64,000 nt of DNA, from the NCBI RefSeq assembly GCF_040222815.1, contig NZ_JAVKCH010000013.1:1-64000 (forward strand), in the 5' to 3' direction. Below are positions 17,550-26,467 of this stretch, piece after piece (the first letter of the stretch is position 1; each line of letters starts with the position of its first letter). The notes below the pieces were generated by a model. That model was not told where the DNA came from. It ran no database searches and saw only the letters and a program-made list of their open reading frames with translations. This DNA is from Imperialibacter sp040222815 (GTDB lineage Bacteria; Bacteroidota; Bacteroidia; Cytophagales; Cyclobacteriaceae). A program made the position numbers and the translations under genes.

Positions 17550-18863
17550 TTAAGAAAGTGCTTTATTTCTTTTCATAACTCTCAGGCAATAGATGGCCAC
17601 TAAAAGGAGGCAGAACAATGGTAAGATGAAAGAAAAGTTGACCTCAGGAATGGAGCCAAACAATTGCAAGTCATTTAATCCGGTACCACCCCAGTCAATA
17701 ATCCCTCCCTGAAGAGGTGGCATCAAAGCACCGCCCACTATGGCGAGTATTAGTCCGGCTGAGCCTAGTTTTGCCTCATCGCCCATGCCTCTGAGGGCAA
17801 TGCCATAGATCGTTGGAAACATCAGCGACATGGCAAAGGAAACGCCTACCAGGCAGTACAAGCCTGTCATGCCATTAATAAGTATGGCGCCAATACAAAG
17901 CACAGACCCAAGCATAGCAAAAATGAGCATCAGTCTGGCCGAGTTGATGTAGCGAAAGAGAAATGTGCATATCCAGCGGGCAGTCAGAAACAAGATGGTG
18001 GACGCTACCACATAAACCGTTGCATTAAGCTGATCATCCACTGGTCGTGACTCGTTCAAATTGGTCACGTACTGATAAATAAATGTCCATACCATGATTT
18101 GGCAGGCAACGTAGAAAAACTGAGCTAAAACGCCTTCGTAGTAGTCCTTGTTGGAGAATAGTTTTTTGAATGTTGTTCTTAAATCGAGCTTGTCGACATG
18201 CCTGGCGGGGTCATCAATTTTCACCACCATAAACAAAATCATGATAGCGAGCACTACAAACCCCAGAATGATGTAGGGGGTGCTGACAATGGAAAGGTCG
18301 TGCTCAATAATTTGCTGCTTCTGTTCTAAAGAGAGCAATTCAGTGGGGGCATCGGCGCCAATCTTTGTGTCAAGCCTGTCGACGACATAAATCCGTGCTA
18401 TCACCTGCCCCGTAAGTGCGCCGATGGGGTTGAAAGCCTGTGATAGGTTCAACCGCTGCGTGGCTGTTTCAGCCGGCCCCAACTCCAGGATCATTGGGTT
18501 GGCTGTGGTTTCAAGGAATGCCAGGCCAAACGTGAGGATATAGAATGATACTAGAAACAAGTTGTAGCTCACAAGCAGCGCCGACGGATACATTAGCAGC
18601 GATCCCAACATAAAAAGAAAGAGCCCGAGAATAATGCTCGATTTGTAGCTGTACTTTCTAATGAACAGTGCTGCCGGTATGGCCATGGTACCGTAGCCTC
18701 CGTAGAAGGCGAGTTGGACATAGGAGGCTTTTACATTGGAAATGTTTAGCACATTTTTGAACACTTCCACCATTGGGTTGGTAAGGTCGTTGGGGAAGCC
18801 CCACAAAAAGAACAGGGAAGTCACTAAGACAAACCCCAGGGTGTAGTTTTGCTTGCTCGACAT
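17550..18863 (-). CDS. fucP: FucP-type sugar:proton symporter
   Basis: A 437-residue MFS permease with about 12 transmembrane segments. The N-terminal SLFFLWGFPNDLTNPMVEVFKN and the FLETTANPMILELGP segment are hallmarks of the FucP/GluP branch. E. coli FucP imports L-fucose, and by established knowledge also L-galactose and D-arabinose, which matches the two routes proposed here. The next gene starts three bases downstream. It probably heads the transcription unit running down to the GH9 gene, since a terminator lies upstream. Confidence 0.88.
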   Translation of the reverse strand: MSSKQNYTLGFVLVTSLFFLWGFPNDLTNPMVEVFKNVLNISNVKASYVQLAFYGGYGTMAIPAALFIRKYSYKSSIILGLFLFMLGSLLMYPSALLVSYNLFLVSFYILTFGLAFLETTANPMILELGPAETATQRLNLSQAFNPIGALTGQVIARIYVVDRLDTKIGADAPTELLSLEQKQQIIEHDLSIVSTPYIILGFVVLAIMILFMVVKIDDPARHVDKLDLRTTFKKLFSNKDYYEGVLAQFFYVACQIMVWTFIYQYVTNLNESRPVDDQLNATVYVVASTILFLTARWICTFLFRYINSARLMLIFAMLGSVLCIGAILINGMTGLYCLVGVSFAMSLMFPTIYGIALRGMGDEAKLGSAGLILAIVGGALMPPLQGGIIDWGGTGLNDLQLFGSIPEVNFSFILPLFCLLLVAIYCLRVMKRNKALS

Positions 18864-18927
18864 AAAAATAAAATAGGTAGGTGTTATAAAAATGGCAGCT
18901 AGCTGATCTGCCTCTCTAACATACTAA

Positions 18928-18955
18928 GAAAAGCGCCTCTTTCGAAGCGCTTTTC
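18928..18955. terminator. Bidirectional-looking terminator between SSS transporter and fucP
   Basis: GAAAAGCGC (18928-18936) and GCGCTTTTC (18947-18955) form a perfect nine-base stem with the A/T tracts built in. On the minus strand it would end transcription of the SGLT-type transporter before fucP. Confidence 0.7.
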
Positions 18956-18989
18956 CTGTATAAGTTCATAAAATAGGGTAGGTGGGTAA

Positions 18990-20606
18990 TTATCCCGTAA
19001 AGCTGGTCATGATATAGACCACAATGGCCAGCACTACCAGCGAGAAAACAATATCCCAGGTGTTGTAACTGGCTCTGTTTTCGGTTTTTTGTTCGGCGCT
19101 CAAAGTGCTAAACGTAAGCCCTTTTATTTGTTCGGCCGATGGTGCGGCAGAAGTCATGCTGACGACCAGACAAACCAAAATGGAGAACAAAAAGAACCAG
19201 GATGAAAACGTAAGGAAGTTCACGTTTCCGAAGGCATACAAGAAGCTGTTAGGATTAAGTGAATCGCTTGCCAGCTCCAGTGAGAGTCTGATAAACACCA
19301 CGGCCATACCAACGATAAGCGTAGTTAATGCACCCCTCGAATTGATTCTTTTGTGGAAGATGCCTAATAAGAACACAGCTGCAATTGGTGGCGCAATGTA
19401 TGATTGTACCGACTGTAGGTATTCATACAATACACCCGAAATATTCTGCATGATAGGAATCCAAAGAATGCCCAGCACAACGACGATGCCAGTGGCTATC
19501 CGGCCTACTTTCAGCAGCTTGTCGTCTGGGGTTTCGGGCTTTAGCTTTTTGTAAATATCAACAGTGAAAAGCGTCGAGCACGAATTAAACACTGAGGCAA
19601 GTGAACTCATCAGGGCGGCCAGCAAGCCTGCTGCCACAAGTCCTTTGAGGCCTACCGGCATCTTGGCCATCAACAACGTGGCAAAGGCCTGGTCAGGTGT
19701 GTCCCACGAAAGCTCGCCACGGTTTTTCAAGGCCAATGCTACCACGCCCGGAATAAGAAACAGGAACACGGGAAGCAGCTTTAGCAGCCCACCAAATATA
19801 GTGCCCCTACGTCCTTCTTTGATATTTTTGGCTGACAGCACTCTTTGCACAATGTACTGGTCGGTACACCAGTACCAAATGCCGACAATTGTGCTGGAGA
19901 AAACCAGGCTTGGCCACGGAAAGTCAGGATCGCTTGGTGGGCGCCACATATTGAGGTAGCCTGGCTCCAATGCTGTGCGCATGCCATCCCACCCGCCAAC
20001 GGCATCGAGGCCAATAAACGTAAGCGTGCCTGCGCCAATAACAAGTACAATAGTTTGCAGCGCTTCGGTGTATACCACTGCCTTCATACCACCCAATACC
20101 GTGTAAATACCAGTAAGAATAACCGTCATTAAAGCACCAAACCAAAAGTCGATTTGCAGCAGGGAGGCAATCACAATTCCACCGGCATACACCGTTACGG
20201 AGACTTTGGTGAGTACATAGGCCACCAGCGAAAAGACGCTGAGAAACCAGCGTGTTCCCGGACTGAACCTTTTTTCGAGAAACTCGGGCATGGTAAAAAC
20301 ACCACTGCGGATATAGAAGGGAAGGAATACCCAGCCAAGCATGAGTACAATCCATGCATGCAGCTCATAAATGAGCATTGGTATTTTGTCGCCTGCTCCT
20401 GTGCCGGCAAGGCCGACCACATGCTCCGAACCTATGTTTGAGGCAAAAATGGAGGCACCAACCACAAACCAACCGATGTTGCGGCCTGCAAGGAAGTAGT
20501 CTTCAGTAGTTTTTTGTTTTCGGGAAATGACCCAGGCGGCCAGGCCACCGATTACCACAAAATAGCCGACAATGACTATCCAGTCTAGCGTTTCAAAACT
20601 GTTCAT
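18990..20606 (-). CDS. Sodium:sugar symporter (SSS/SGLT family)
   Basis: A 538-residue protein with about 14 predicted membrane segments. Diagnostic blocks include EDYFLAGRNIGWFVVGASIFASNIGSEH split across helices, GIWYWCTDQYIVQRVLSAKN and the SSLASVFNSCSTLFTVDIYK segment carrying sodium-site serines. It resembles vSGLT, so it probably co-imports a hexose or pentose with sodium. It is separated from fucP by a terminator, so it may be its own transcript. The sugar is unknown; galactose-like sugars are a guess from the neighbours. Confidence 0.88.
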   Translation of the reverse strand: MNSFETLDWIVIVGYFVVIGGLAAWVISRKQKTTEDYFLAGRNIGWFVVGASIFASNIGSEHVVGLAGTGAGDKIPMLIYELHAWIVLMLGWVFLPFYIRSGVFTMPEFLEKRFSPGTRWFLSVFSLVAYVLTKVSVTVYAGGIVIASLLQIDFWFGALMTVILTGIYTVLGGMKAVVYTEALQTIVLVIGAGTLTFIGLDAVGGWDGMRTALEPGYLNMWRPPSDPDFPWPSLVFSSTIVGIWYWCTDQYIVQRVLSAKNIKEGRRGTIFGGLLKLLPVFLFLIPGVVALALKNRGELSWDTPDQAFATLLMAKMPVGLKGLVAAGLLAALMSSLASVFNSCSTLFTVDIYKKLKPETPDDKLLKVGRIATGIVVVLGILWIPIMQNISGVLYEYLQSVQSYIAPPIAAVFLLGIFHKRINSRGALTTLIVGMAVVFIRLSLELASDSLNPNSFLYAFGNVNFLTFSSWFFLFSILVCLVVSMTSAAPSAEQIKGLTFSTLSAEQKTENRASYNTWDIVFSLVVLAIVVYIMTSFTG

Positions 20607-20876
20607 AAGTAGGTTTAAGTAGAGTGTAAATGTTAAAATGCACTTTTTAATTATAAGTAGTGAGCGAAAGTAAAATTAAATGCTTAAAATGTGTATTGGA
20701 AAGCACTTTCCGATCAAAAGTTAGGGCCAGACTGGCTCTGATGCAACACCCTTGAGCATGTGAAACAACGAATAGTCAATGTTATGTCTTTGTTTAATTT
20801 TCTCCAGTATACTTTATCTAATAAGAATTATAACTAATTTGAGTTTTACTCCAACAATCAGTTTACAATATAGTAT
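20607..20876. other. Divergent promoter region, SSS transporter / DUF1800 operon
   Basis: 270 bases without a gene, A/T-rich, between two divergent starts. A possible Bacteroidota -33 element TTTG (20789-20792) is followed 17 bases later by a weak -7-like TACTTTAT (20810-20817) facing the DUF1800 operon. Spacing and match are poor, so this is only a candidate. No operator-like inverted repeat stood out. Confidence 0.3.
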
Positions 20877-22655
20877 ATGGCGCTAACACCGTTATCAGGA
20901 ACACTGGGCAAGAAAAGGGCTGCACACCTACTGAGAAGGGCCTGTTTTGGTGCTACACTGACGCAGGTGGATGAATTTGCTAACCTTACTGCACAGGAAG
21001 CGATTGGCAGGTTATTTATGACTAATATTCCAGAGCCTCCTTTGCCGGTGGACCCTCTGACAGGGCAGGAGTGGGTGGTGTCAGGTACTACCGACGCCAA
21101 TAGCGAAGGATTTGAGCTTGAGCAGTACTTTTTAAGGTGGCATATAGGCCAAATGCTTAGTGCAGGTATATCCAATGAGCAATCACTGGCCTATGCTTTC
21201 AGGGAACGATTGGTGGTTTTTATGCACACTCACTTTACCACAAAAAAATCGGTGGTGAATAGCAGCCGGGCGCTTTATTTCCAGAATGCACTCTTTAGGT
21301 TTTACGCTTTCGACAAAGAAGATAGACTGGTGCCGGGCGACCCGGAGCTGGTTATCCCTGATCGGATATTGGTTAAAAGTTTCAAAGGACTTACCAAAAA
21401 GATTTGCCTTGATAATGCCATGCTGGTGTTTCTGGATGGCAGACTGAACGTAAAGGGCAGCCCTAATGAGAACTATGCCAGGGAATTGATGGAGCTGTAC
21501 TCTATTGGGCGAGGCCTGGAGGGAACATTGCCTGAAGCGGAATTTCAGGGTGACTACATTAACTACACTGAGGAAGATGTGCAGCAGGCGGCAAGAGTGC
21601 TTTCTGGCTTTAACACTGACGACAATTTTTCGACCATCGATGAAGACACTGTTTTGCCCAGAGGAGTTGCGAAGGGCGGCGGCGGTAGCCATGACAACGG
21701 CATTAAGACTTTTAGTGCCAGGATGGGGGGAGCCACCATTCAGCCCGACGTAACCCTTCAGCCAAACGGGCAACCCAACGAGGAAAGCATGATCGATGAA
21801 GTAGATCAGCTGATTGAAATGATCTATGCCCAGCCGGAGACGGCAAGAAATATAGCCAGGAAGATTTACCGGTTCTTTATTTACCACGAAATAAACGCAG
21901 GGGTTCAGAGCGGGGTAATTCAGGACATCGCCGATGTTTTTACAGCTAATGACTTCAAATTGCAGCCTACGCTGGAGACTCTTTTAACAAGCAGGGAGTT
22001 TTATGAAGTCGGCGATGGTGTTGACGATGACAGCTTTGGTGGTATCATCAAGTCACCTTTAGATATGGTTGTGGGCTTCATGCGTTCATTTGGCGTGCAA
22101 GCTCCTGACTATGCCACTGACCTTGAAGGGTTTTACTCATTCACAGGATCTCTGTTAGGTAGTGTGGATGTGCAGGGAATGGACTACTACGAGCCGTTCG
22201 AGGTGGCTGGCTACTCTGCGTATCACCAGTTTCCTTTGTTCAACCGGGCCTGGATTACTACCAACTACCTGACCAATAGGTACAACTTTATCAGGCAACA
22301 CCTTACCATGGAAACGCCCATGGAGCTTGGCGAGGTCAGTGCACTTGAATTTGTGCAGACCCATATACCAAATACTACGGCGGCCAATGCCAGGGCTTTG
22401 GTCATTGCACTGGCTGGGTACTTTCTGCCGATGTCCGAAAACCTAACATTTGATGCCAACGCAACCAATGAAATAACAGTGGAACGCCTCAATTTCTTTA
22501 TGAATGCTTTTCTTTTTAGCCCGCAGATCGACCCCGACCCCGAAGCCTCCTGGACGTTCAGGTGGCAAAATGGAGTAGATACGGAAGTGATTTCAAACCA
22601 GCTTACAAATCTGTTGAATGCTATGTTGCAGTCACCGGAGTATCAATTGATGTAA
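20877..22655 (+). CDS. DUF1800 family protein
   Basis: A 592-residue protein. The N-terminal HLLRRACFGAT and the middle NYARELMELYSIG and YTEEDVQQAARVLSGF blocks are characteristic of DUF1800. The C-terminal part contains the NRWTWITTNYL-like stretch and ends in a LLQSPEYQLM block of the family. No signal peptide is obvious at this start. DUF1800 genes almost always precede a DUF1501 gene, as here with a two-base gap. Their function is unknown; involvement in envelope or extracellular metabolism is assumed because partners carry export signals. Confidence 0.88.
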   Translation: MALTPLSGTLGKKRAAHLLRRACFGATLTQVDEFANLTAQEAIGRLFMTNIPEPPLPVDPLTGQEWVVSGTTDANSEGFELEQYFLRWHIGQMLSAGISNEQSLAYAFRERLVVFMHTHFTTKKSVVNSSRALYFQNALFRFYAFDKEDRLVPGDPELVIPDRILVKSFKGLTKKICLDNAMLVFLDGRLNVKGSPNENYARELMELYSIGRGLEGTLPEAEFQGDYINYTEEDVQQAARVLSGFNTDDNFSTIDEDTVLPRGVAKGGGGSHDNGIKTFSARMGGATIQPDVTLQPNGQPNEESMIDEVDQLIEMIYAQPETARNIARKIYRFFIYHEINAGVQSGVIQDIADVFTANDFKLQPTLETLLTSREFYEVGDGVDDDSFGGIIKSPLDMVVGFMRSFGVQAPDYATDLEGFYSFTGSLLGSVDVQGMDYYEPFEVAGYSAYHQFPLFNRAWITTNYLTNRYNFIRQHLTMETPMELGEVSALEFVQTHIPNTTAANARALVIALAGYFLPMSENLTFDANATNEITVERLNFFMNAFLFSPQIDPDPEASWTFRWQNGVDTEVISNQLTNLLNAMLQSPEYQLM

Positions 22656-22657
22656 TT

Positions 22658-24358
22658 ATGAGGAGGAGAAATTTTATCAGGAAACTAGGTTTTGCAGCCG
22701 GAATGCCCATCGCATTTCAGGGTGTACCTATCAAATTGCTTGCTTCCTATGAACCTCTTCAAAGGCTGGCAGCGCAGAGCGACAACGACAGGGTGTTGAT
22801 TATTTTGCAAATGAACGGCGGTAACGACGGGCTCAACACTTTTATACCCATAGAGCAATACGATCAATACTACAGCAGGAGAGCTAATATTGCTATTCCT
22901 AACAAGGTTGGCAACCGTACGCTGATTCCTCTCGATAGCACGCTGCTGTCTCCCGACCAGGTGGGGCTCCATCCAGACATGCTGGACTTTAAGTATATGT
23001 ACGATGTTGGGAAAGCTGCCATGTTTCAGGGGGTGTCCTACAAGAATAACAACGGGTCTCACTTCCGTGGCACCGACATATGGATGATGGGTGGCACATC
23101 CGACGACTACTTTAATTCAGGTTGGGCAGGACGTTATCTCACCAGCCTTTATGCCCCGCAGAAGTATCCGGAGGATTTCCCGAATGCGGCCATGCCAGAC
23201 CCTCTGGCGCTTGAAATGGGCAACGATGTATCCTTGCTTTTTCACCAGGATGGCAACATTCCAACATCCATTGGTCTCGGGGGAAGTCCTACCGGATTAG
23301 CCAATCTTGTCGATCAGCTTTCGGGGTTTGAGGATCAGGGAATAGACCCAAGGGGTATTCCTCCTGAGTTCCTGAGAACTTCTCCTTACGGAAAGGAAAT
23401 GGACTGGATACTCAGCCTTGAAGATAAATCGGAAACTTACATTAAACGACTGCTGCAGATTTACGAGAGTGCATCGGCAACAAGCGTTACTTACCCGGAA
23501 AGGTATCCCTTCAATGCACCTGGCGGCAGCAAAAAAAACCCTTTGAGCGGGCAGTTTCAGCTCATAGCAAGGTTGCTTGGTGGTGGGCTGAAAACAAAGG
23601 TGTTTCTCGTGAAAATTGGCGGTTTCGACAGTCACGCTAATCAGGTGGAGGACTATGACTCGACCATGGGAGTACACGGAGCCTTGCTTTACCATATTAC
23701 CTCAGCCATCAGGGCCTTTCAGCGAGACCTGCTTTCCCGGGGCATTGAGGATAAGGTACTGACAGTGACGCTATCGGAGTTTGGCAGGAGGATAGGCTCA
23801 AATGGCAGTTACGGAACCGACCACGGTACAGGCGGGCCGGTAATGATGTTTGGAAGCGGGGTGAAACCGGGTGTTTATGGCACAAACCCAGATCTGACAA
23901 AGAGCAATGTGGAAATGCAGCACGACTTCAGGCAGATTTATGCCAATATTCTGCATGAATGGATGGGTGTTGACAAGAGTGTTGTAGCGAACGATATCTT
24001 TTTTGAAGACCTGATAGAAGGGCCAAAGGAAACAGGTGGAAATTACGAGCCGATGGACCTTATCAAAGACGTGATTCTTGGCACTCAACAGAATCTTTCT
24101 GTTAACTTTAAAATTGAGAGCGTTTATCCCAATCCGGCATCTGATGTAGTGAACATGAAAGTAAAAGTGAACGATGTGCAGGAGGCAGCTTTCAAATTAA
24201 TTGATGAAACTGGTGCCACTGTGCTTGCTTTCACGCAGCGTTTGGTGCCGGGATCTCAGGACATTAAAGTGCAATTGCCCAAGCTTTCACCCGGGGTGTA
24301 TCTTATAAAAGTTAATTCTGAAAAATTGAATGATGCAAAGAGACTCATTATCAATTAG
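22658..24358 (+). CDS. DUF1501 protein with Tat signal and T9SS sorting domain
   Basis: A 566-residue sulfatase/alkaline-phosphatase-fold protein. The start at 22658 gives an N-terminal twin-arginine signal (RRRNFIRKLG); the longer reading frame from 22562 only overlaps the preceding gene. DUF1501 blocks include LQMNGGNDGLN, GSHFRGTDIW, KIGGFDSHANQ and SEFGRRIGSNGSYGTDHG. The last 80 residues, from VYPNPASD to AKRLIIN, form a type A C-terminal domain for type IX secretion. The protein would be folded, exported by Tat and moved to the cell surface by the T9SS. Its reaction is unknown. Confidence 0.9.
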   Translation: MRRRNFIRKLGFAAGMPIAFQGVPIKLLASYEPLQRLAAQSDNDRVLIILQMNGGNDGLNTFIPIEQYDQYYSRRANIAIPNKVGNRTLIPLDSTLLSPDQVGLHPDMLDFKYMYDVGKAAMFQGVSYKNNNGSHFRGTDIWMMGGTSDDYFNSGWAGRYLTSLYAPQKYPEDFPNAAMPDPLALEMGNDVSLLFHQDGNIPTSIGLGGSPTGLANLVDQLSGFEDQGIDPRGIPPEFLRTSPYGKEMDWILSLEDKSETYIKRLLQIYESASATSVTYPERYPFNAPGGSKKNPLSGQFQLIARLLGGGLKTKVFLVKIGGFDSHANQVEDYDSTMGVHGALLYHITSAIRAFQRDLLSRGIEDKVLTVTLSEFGRRIGSNGSYGTDHGTGGPVMMFGSGVKPGVYGTNPDLTKSNVEMQHDFRQIYANILHEWMGVDKSVVANDIFFEDLIEGPKETGGNYEPMDLIKDVILGTQQNLSVNFKIESVYPNPASDVVNMKVKVNDVQEAAFKLIDETGATVLAFTQRLVPGSQDIKVQLPKLSPGVYLIKVNSEKLNDAKRLIIN

Positions 24359-25205
24359 GCGGCTGGTGATGCCGGGGTTGCTATTGCTTGTTGTTATGGC
24401 GGTAGCCGAGGCTCAACCTGTGAAAAAGCCAAAGCCTAACAAACCCAAGTATGGGTTTCTTGATACACAGTTCTGGCTTGGTGTTAAGTTTGGAACCAAC
24501 TTTGCCAATCCCATGGCGCAGTCGCAGCTTTCTGGTTTCAGCCCGATCGACTACCCGTCGGACAGGCTGACGAAGACTTATGACAGCTATGCATTGCCAG
24601 GCGGGCAGGCAGGTATTGAGATGACTTTTTATCACCGGGGCTTTTCTGTAGGACTTCATCCAATGTACCAGAGAAGCAGGTATCGGTATACAAATAGCCT
24701 TGAGTGGAAGGGCGAGCAGGAGTCAGAAAGATTCGCCACCATCTATGAGTCGGAGCAGAGAGTCGATGTGATCAACGTACCGCTCTTTGTTAAATATGAC
24801 CTTATTCAAGACGGAAAGCTGCGGCCTTTCGTGCTTGGAGGAGGTTTCTACTCGTTCCTTGTAGGTGCTGAGCGCCAGGTAAAAATTACTCAGACAGACT
24901 ACTCTTTCGGGGCACCGCAAACCATCGATGGCGGTACGCTGAATCTGGGGGTTAAAGACGCTTTTCAAAACTACTACGGCTGGGTGGCTGGCGGAGGTGC
25001 CAGTTTTGACTACTGGAACATTCGCACAGTGATCGAGATCACCTACAATCAATCGCTTAATAGTGTGACTCGGGAGGGTACCAGCCAAAATGAATTGTCC
25101 TCACTGGGCGACCAGAATGATGACGTCCATTTAAGTCATATTGTAGGCAGCGTGAGCTTTGTATTCCCGCTCCGCTTCATCGACAAACAATTCCAGGCCC
25201 TTTGA
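24330..25205 (+). CDS. Outer-membrane beta-barrel protein (PorT-like)
   Basis: A 291-residue exported protein. After a signal peptide (RRLVMPGLLLLVVMAVAEAQ) it alternates polar and hydrophobic residues in strands such as FWLGVKFGTNFAN, RPFVLGGGFYSFLVG and GWVAGGGASFDYW, as in outer-membrane beta-barrels of the PorT/OmpW-like group. The start overlaps the preceding gene by 29 bases. A later ATG at 24369 would remove the positively charged N-region, so the earlier start is favoured. It is probably translationally coupled to the DUF1501 gene. Confidence 0.72.
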   Translation: MMQRDSLSIRRLVMPGLLLLVVMAVAEAQPVKKPKPNKPKYGFLDTQFWLGVKFGTNFANPMAQSQLSGFSPIDYPSDRLTKTYDSYALPGGQAGIEMTFYHRGFSVGLHPMYQRSRYRYTNSLEWKGEQESERFATIYESEQRVDVINVPLFVKYDLIQDGKLRPFVLGGGFYSFLVGAERQVKITQTDYSFGAPQTIDGGTLNLGVKDAFQNYYGWVAGGGASFDYWNIRTVIEITYNQSLNSVTREGTSQNELSSLGDQNDDVHLSHIVGSVSFVFPLRFIDKQFQAL

Positions 25206-25207
25206 TT

Positions 25208-26401
25208 ATGAAGAAACTATACTACTTAATTGCCCTGCTGGTATTGCTTGGTTGCAAAAAGGATGATGAGGTTCCGGTTACTTCTTTTACCCGGATTTAC
25301 GATCATAGCAACTATAATGTTGACTACAGGCCGCTTGACGTGGAAGAGGGCACGGAAAGCTATGTGATCCTCGCTACCACGACGCTGGATCGAACACAGT
25401 TTCCAGGCATTCAGCTGGTGCAGGTTGACAAAGAAGGAGAGTTTGAGAGCAGTTACGAATTTTCAGAAAACACCATTGCTCCCACTTCTGATCTGATGAA
25501 AATCGATACTTTCTTCTATTTCTTCGCCATGGATCCGGTAAGCCTTCAGGCCAGTCTGGTTTCCTTTACTCCGGGTTTCGGAAACATTACCGCTACGCCA
25601 TTGAATGGTTTGCTTTATCCGCTGGCGGGCTCATTAACATCCGACAATCAGTTTTTGCTGTTGAGCTACAATCCAGATGACAAGCTATCGGTAATTTCAA
25701 AAGTAGACAGAACCGGAAGTGTTGGCTCAAGCGCAGCCTATACTATTGGCCCCGGCAGTGATGTGGAGGAAGCCATTATTAATCATTATACACAACCCGA
25801 TGATAAGTCGTTGCCCTTTTTCTGTGGCGAGGTATCCGGTTCGCTGGTTTATTTCAACGGTTTTTTTAATTACAGTATGTCGCTGGTTTTCTCCAATTTT
25901 TCGGGCGACCCGGCGGGTGTAGTGCAGGGGCAGTTTACTGACGCCGGTATCAGAAGCGTGCTCCCAATAAACGGAAGCACGTTTGCCATTTCGGGCTACC
26001 AGTTTGATGACAATTACATTTACCCATCCGTTACGCTGAGCACGGGAGGTCTTTCCTCGAGCGTTGATTTGTACACCAGCAATGCTGCTGAGTGGAGACC
26101 GCATACTCCAGTTGTGCTGAAGAACTATACGCTGAACGAAGTCGAGTATATTATTTATGCAGCGGAAACCAAGAGCAGGCAAATAGCCCTGTACATGTAT
26201 GAGAAGAATTCTGGCAACTTTGCTGGCCTTACCTACATCGGTTACGCCAATCCGTTTACCCTTTCTTCATTGACAGTCGATGATGAAAATCATTTGGTGG
26301 TGCTGGGTACGACGTACGTTGCGGGACGTTTCAGAAGAATATTTGTGGAGAAGATTTCTGAGACTGATATGGAGAAGAGGATATTGAAAACCGAAGAATA
26401 G
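25208..26401 (+). CDS. Hypothetical SPII lipoprotein
   Basis: A 397-residue lipoprotein. The lipobox LLVLLGC places the modified cysteine near residue 16. The ATG at 25208 is chosen over the TTG two codons earlier, which overlaps the previous stop. The rest is rich in beta-strand-like segments with recurring aromatic/Asp patterns, compatible with a beta-propeller, but no family was recognised. As the fourth gene of the DUF1800/DUF1501 operon it may be a surface partner of the T9SS substrate. Confidence 0.65.
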   Translation: MKKLYYLIALLVLLGCKKDDEVPVTSFTRIYDHSNYNVDYRPLDVEEGTESYVILATTTLDRTQFPGIQLVQVDKEGEFESSYEFSENTIAPTSDLMKIDTFFYFFAMDPVSLQASLVSFTPGFGNITATPLNGLLYPLAGSLTSDNQFLLLSYNPDDKLSVISKVDRTGSVGSSAAYTIGPGSDVEEAIINHYTQPDDKSLPFFCGEVSGSLVYFNGFFNYSMSLVFSNFSGDPAGVVQGQFTDAGIRSVLPINGSTFAISGYQFDDNYIYPSVTLSTGGLSSSVDLYTSNAAEWRPHTPVVLKNYTLNEVEYIIYAAETKSRQIALYMYEKNSGNFAGLTYIGYANPFTLSSLTVDDENHLVVLGTTYVAGRFRRIFVEKISETDMEKRILKTEE

Positions 26402-26412
26402 TTTTTTTAAAG

Positions 26413-26456
26413 AATAGAAAAGCCGTACGTGAGTGATCAGGTACGGCTTTTCTATT
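26413..26456. terminator. Strong bidirectional terminator
   Basis: A perfect 16-base stem (26413-26428 and 26441-26456) with a 12-base loop. The A/T ends supply T-tracts on both strands, serving the convergent lipoprotein and Gfo/Idh/MocA genes. Confidence 0.85.
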
Positions 26457-26467
26457 TGAGTGTTATT

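Noticed and set aside
21183..21887. 234-residue minus-strand frame inside DUF1800
   Set aside because: It is the mirror of a conserved coding region. No family motif and no start context were seen.
22562..22657. 32-codon extension of the DUF1501 protein
   Set aside because: It would overlap DUF1800 and push the twin-arginine motif to the interior, destroying the signal peptide.
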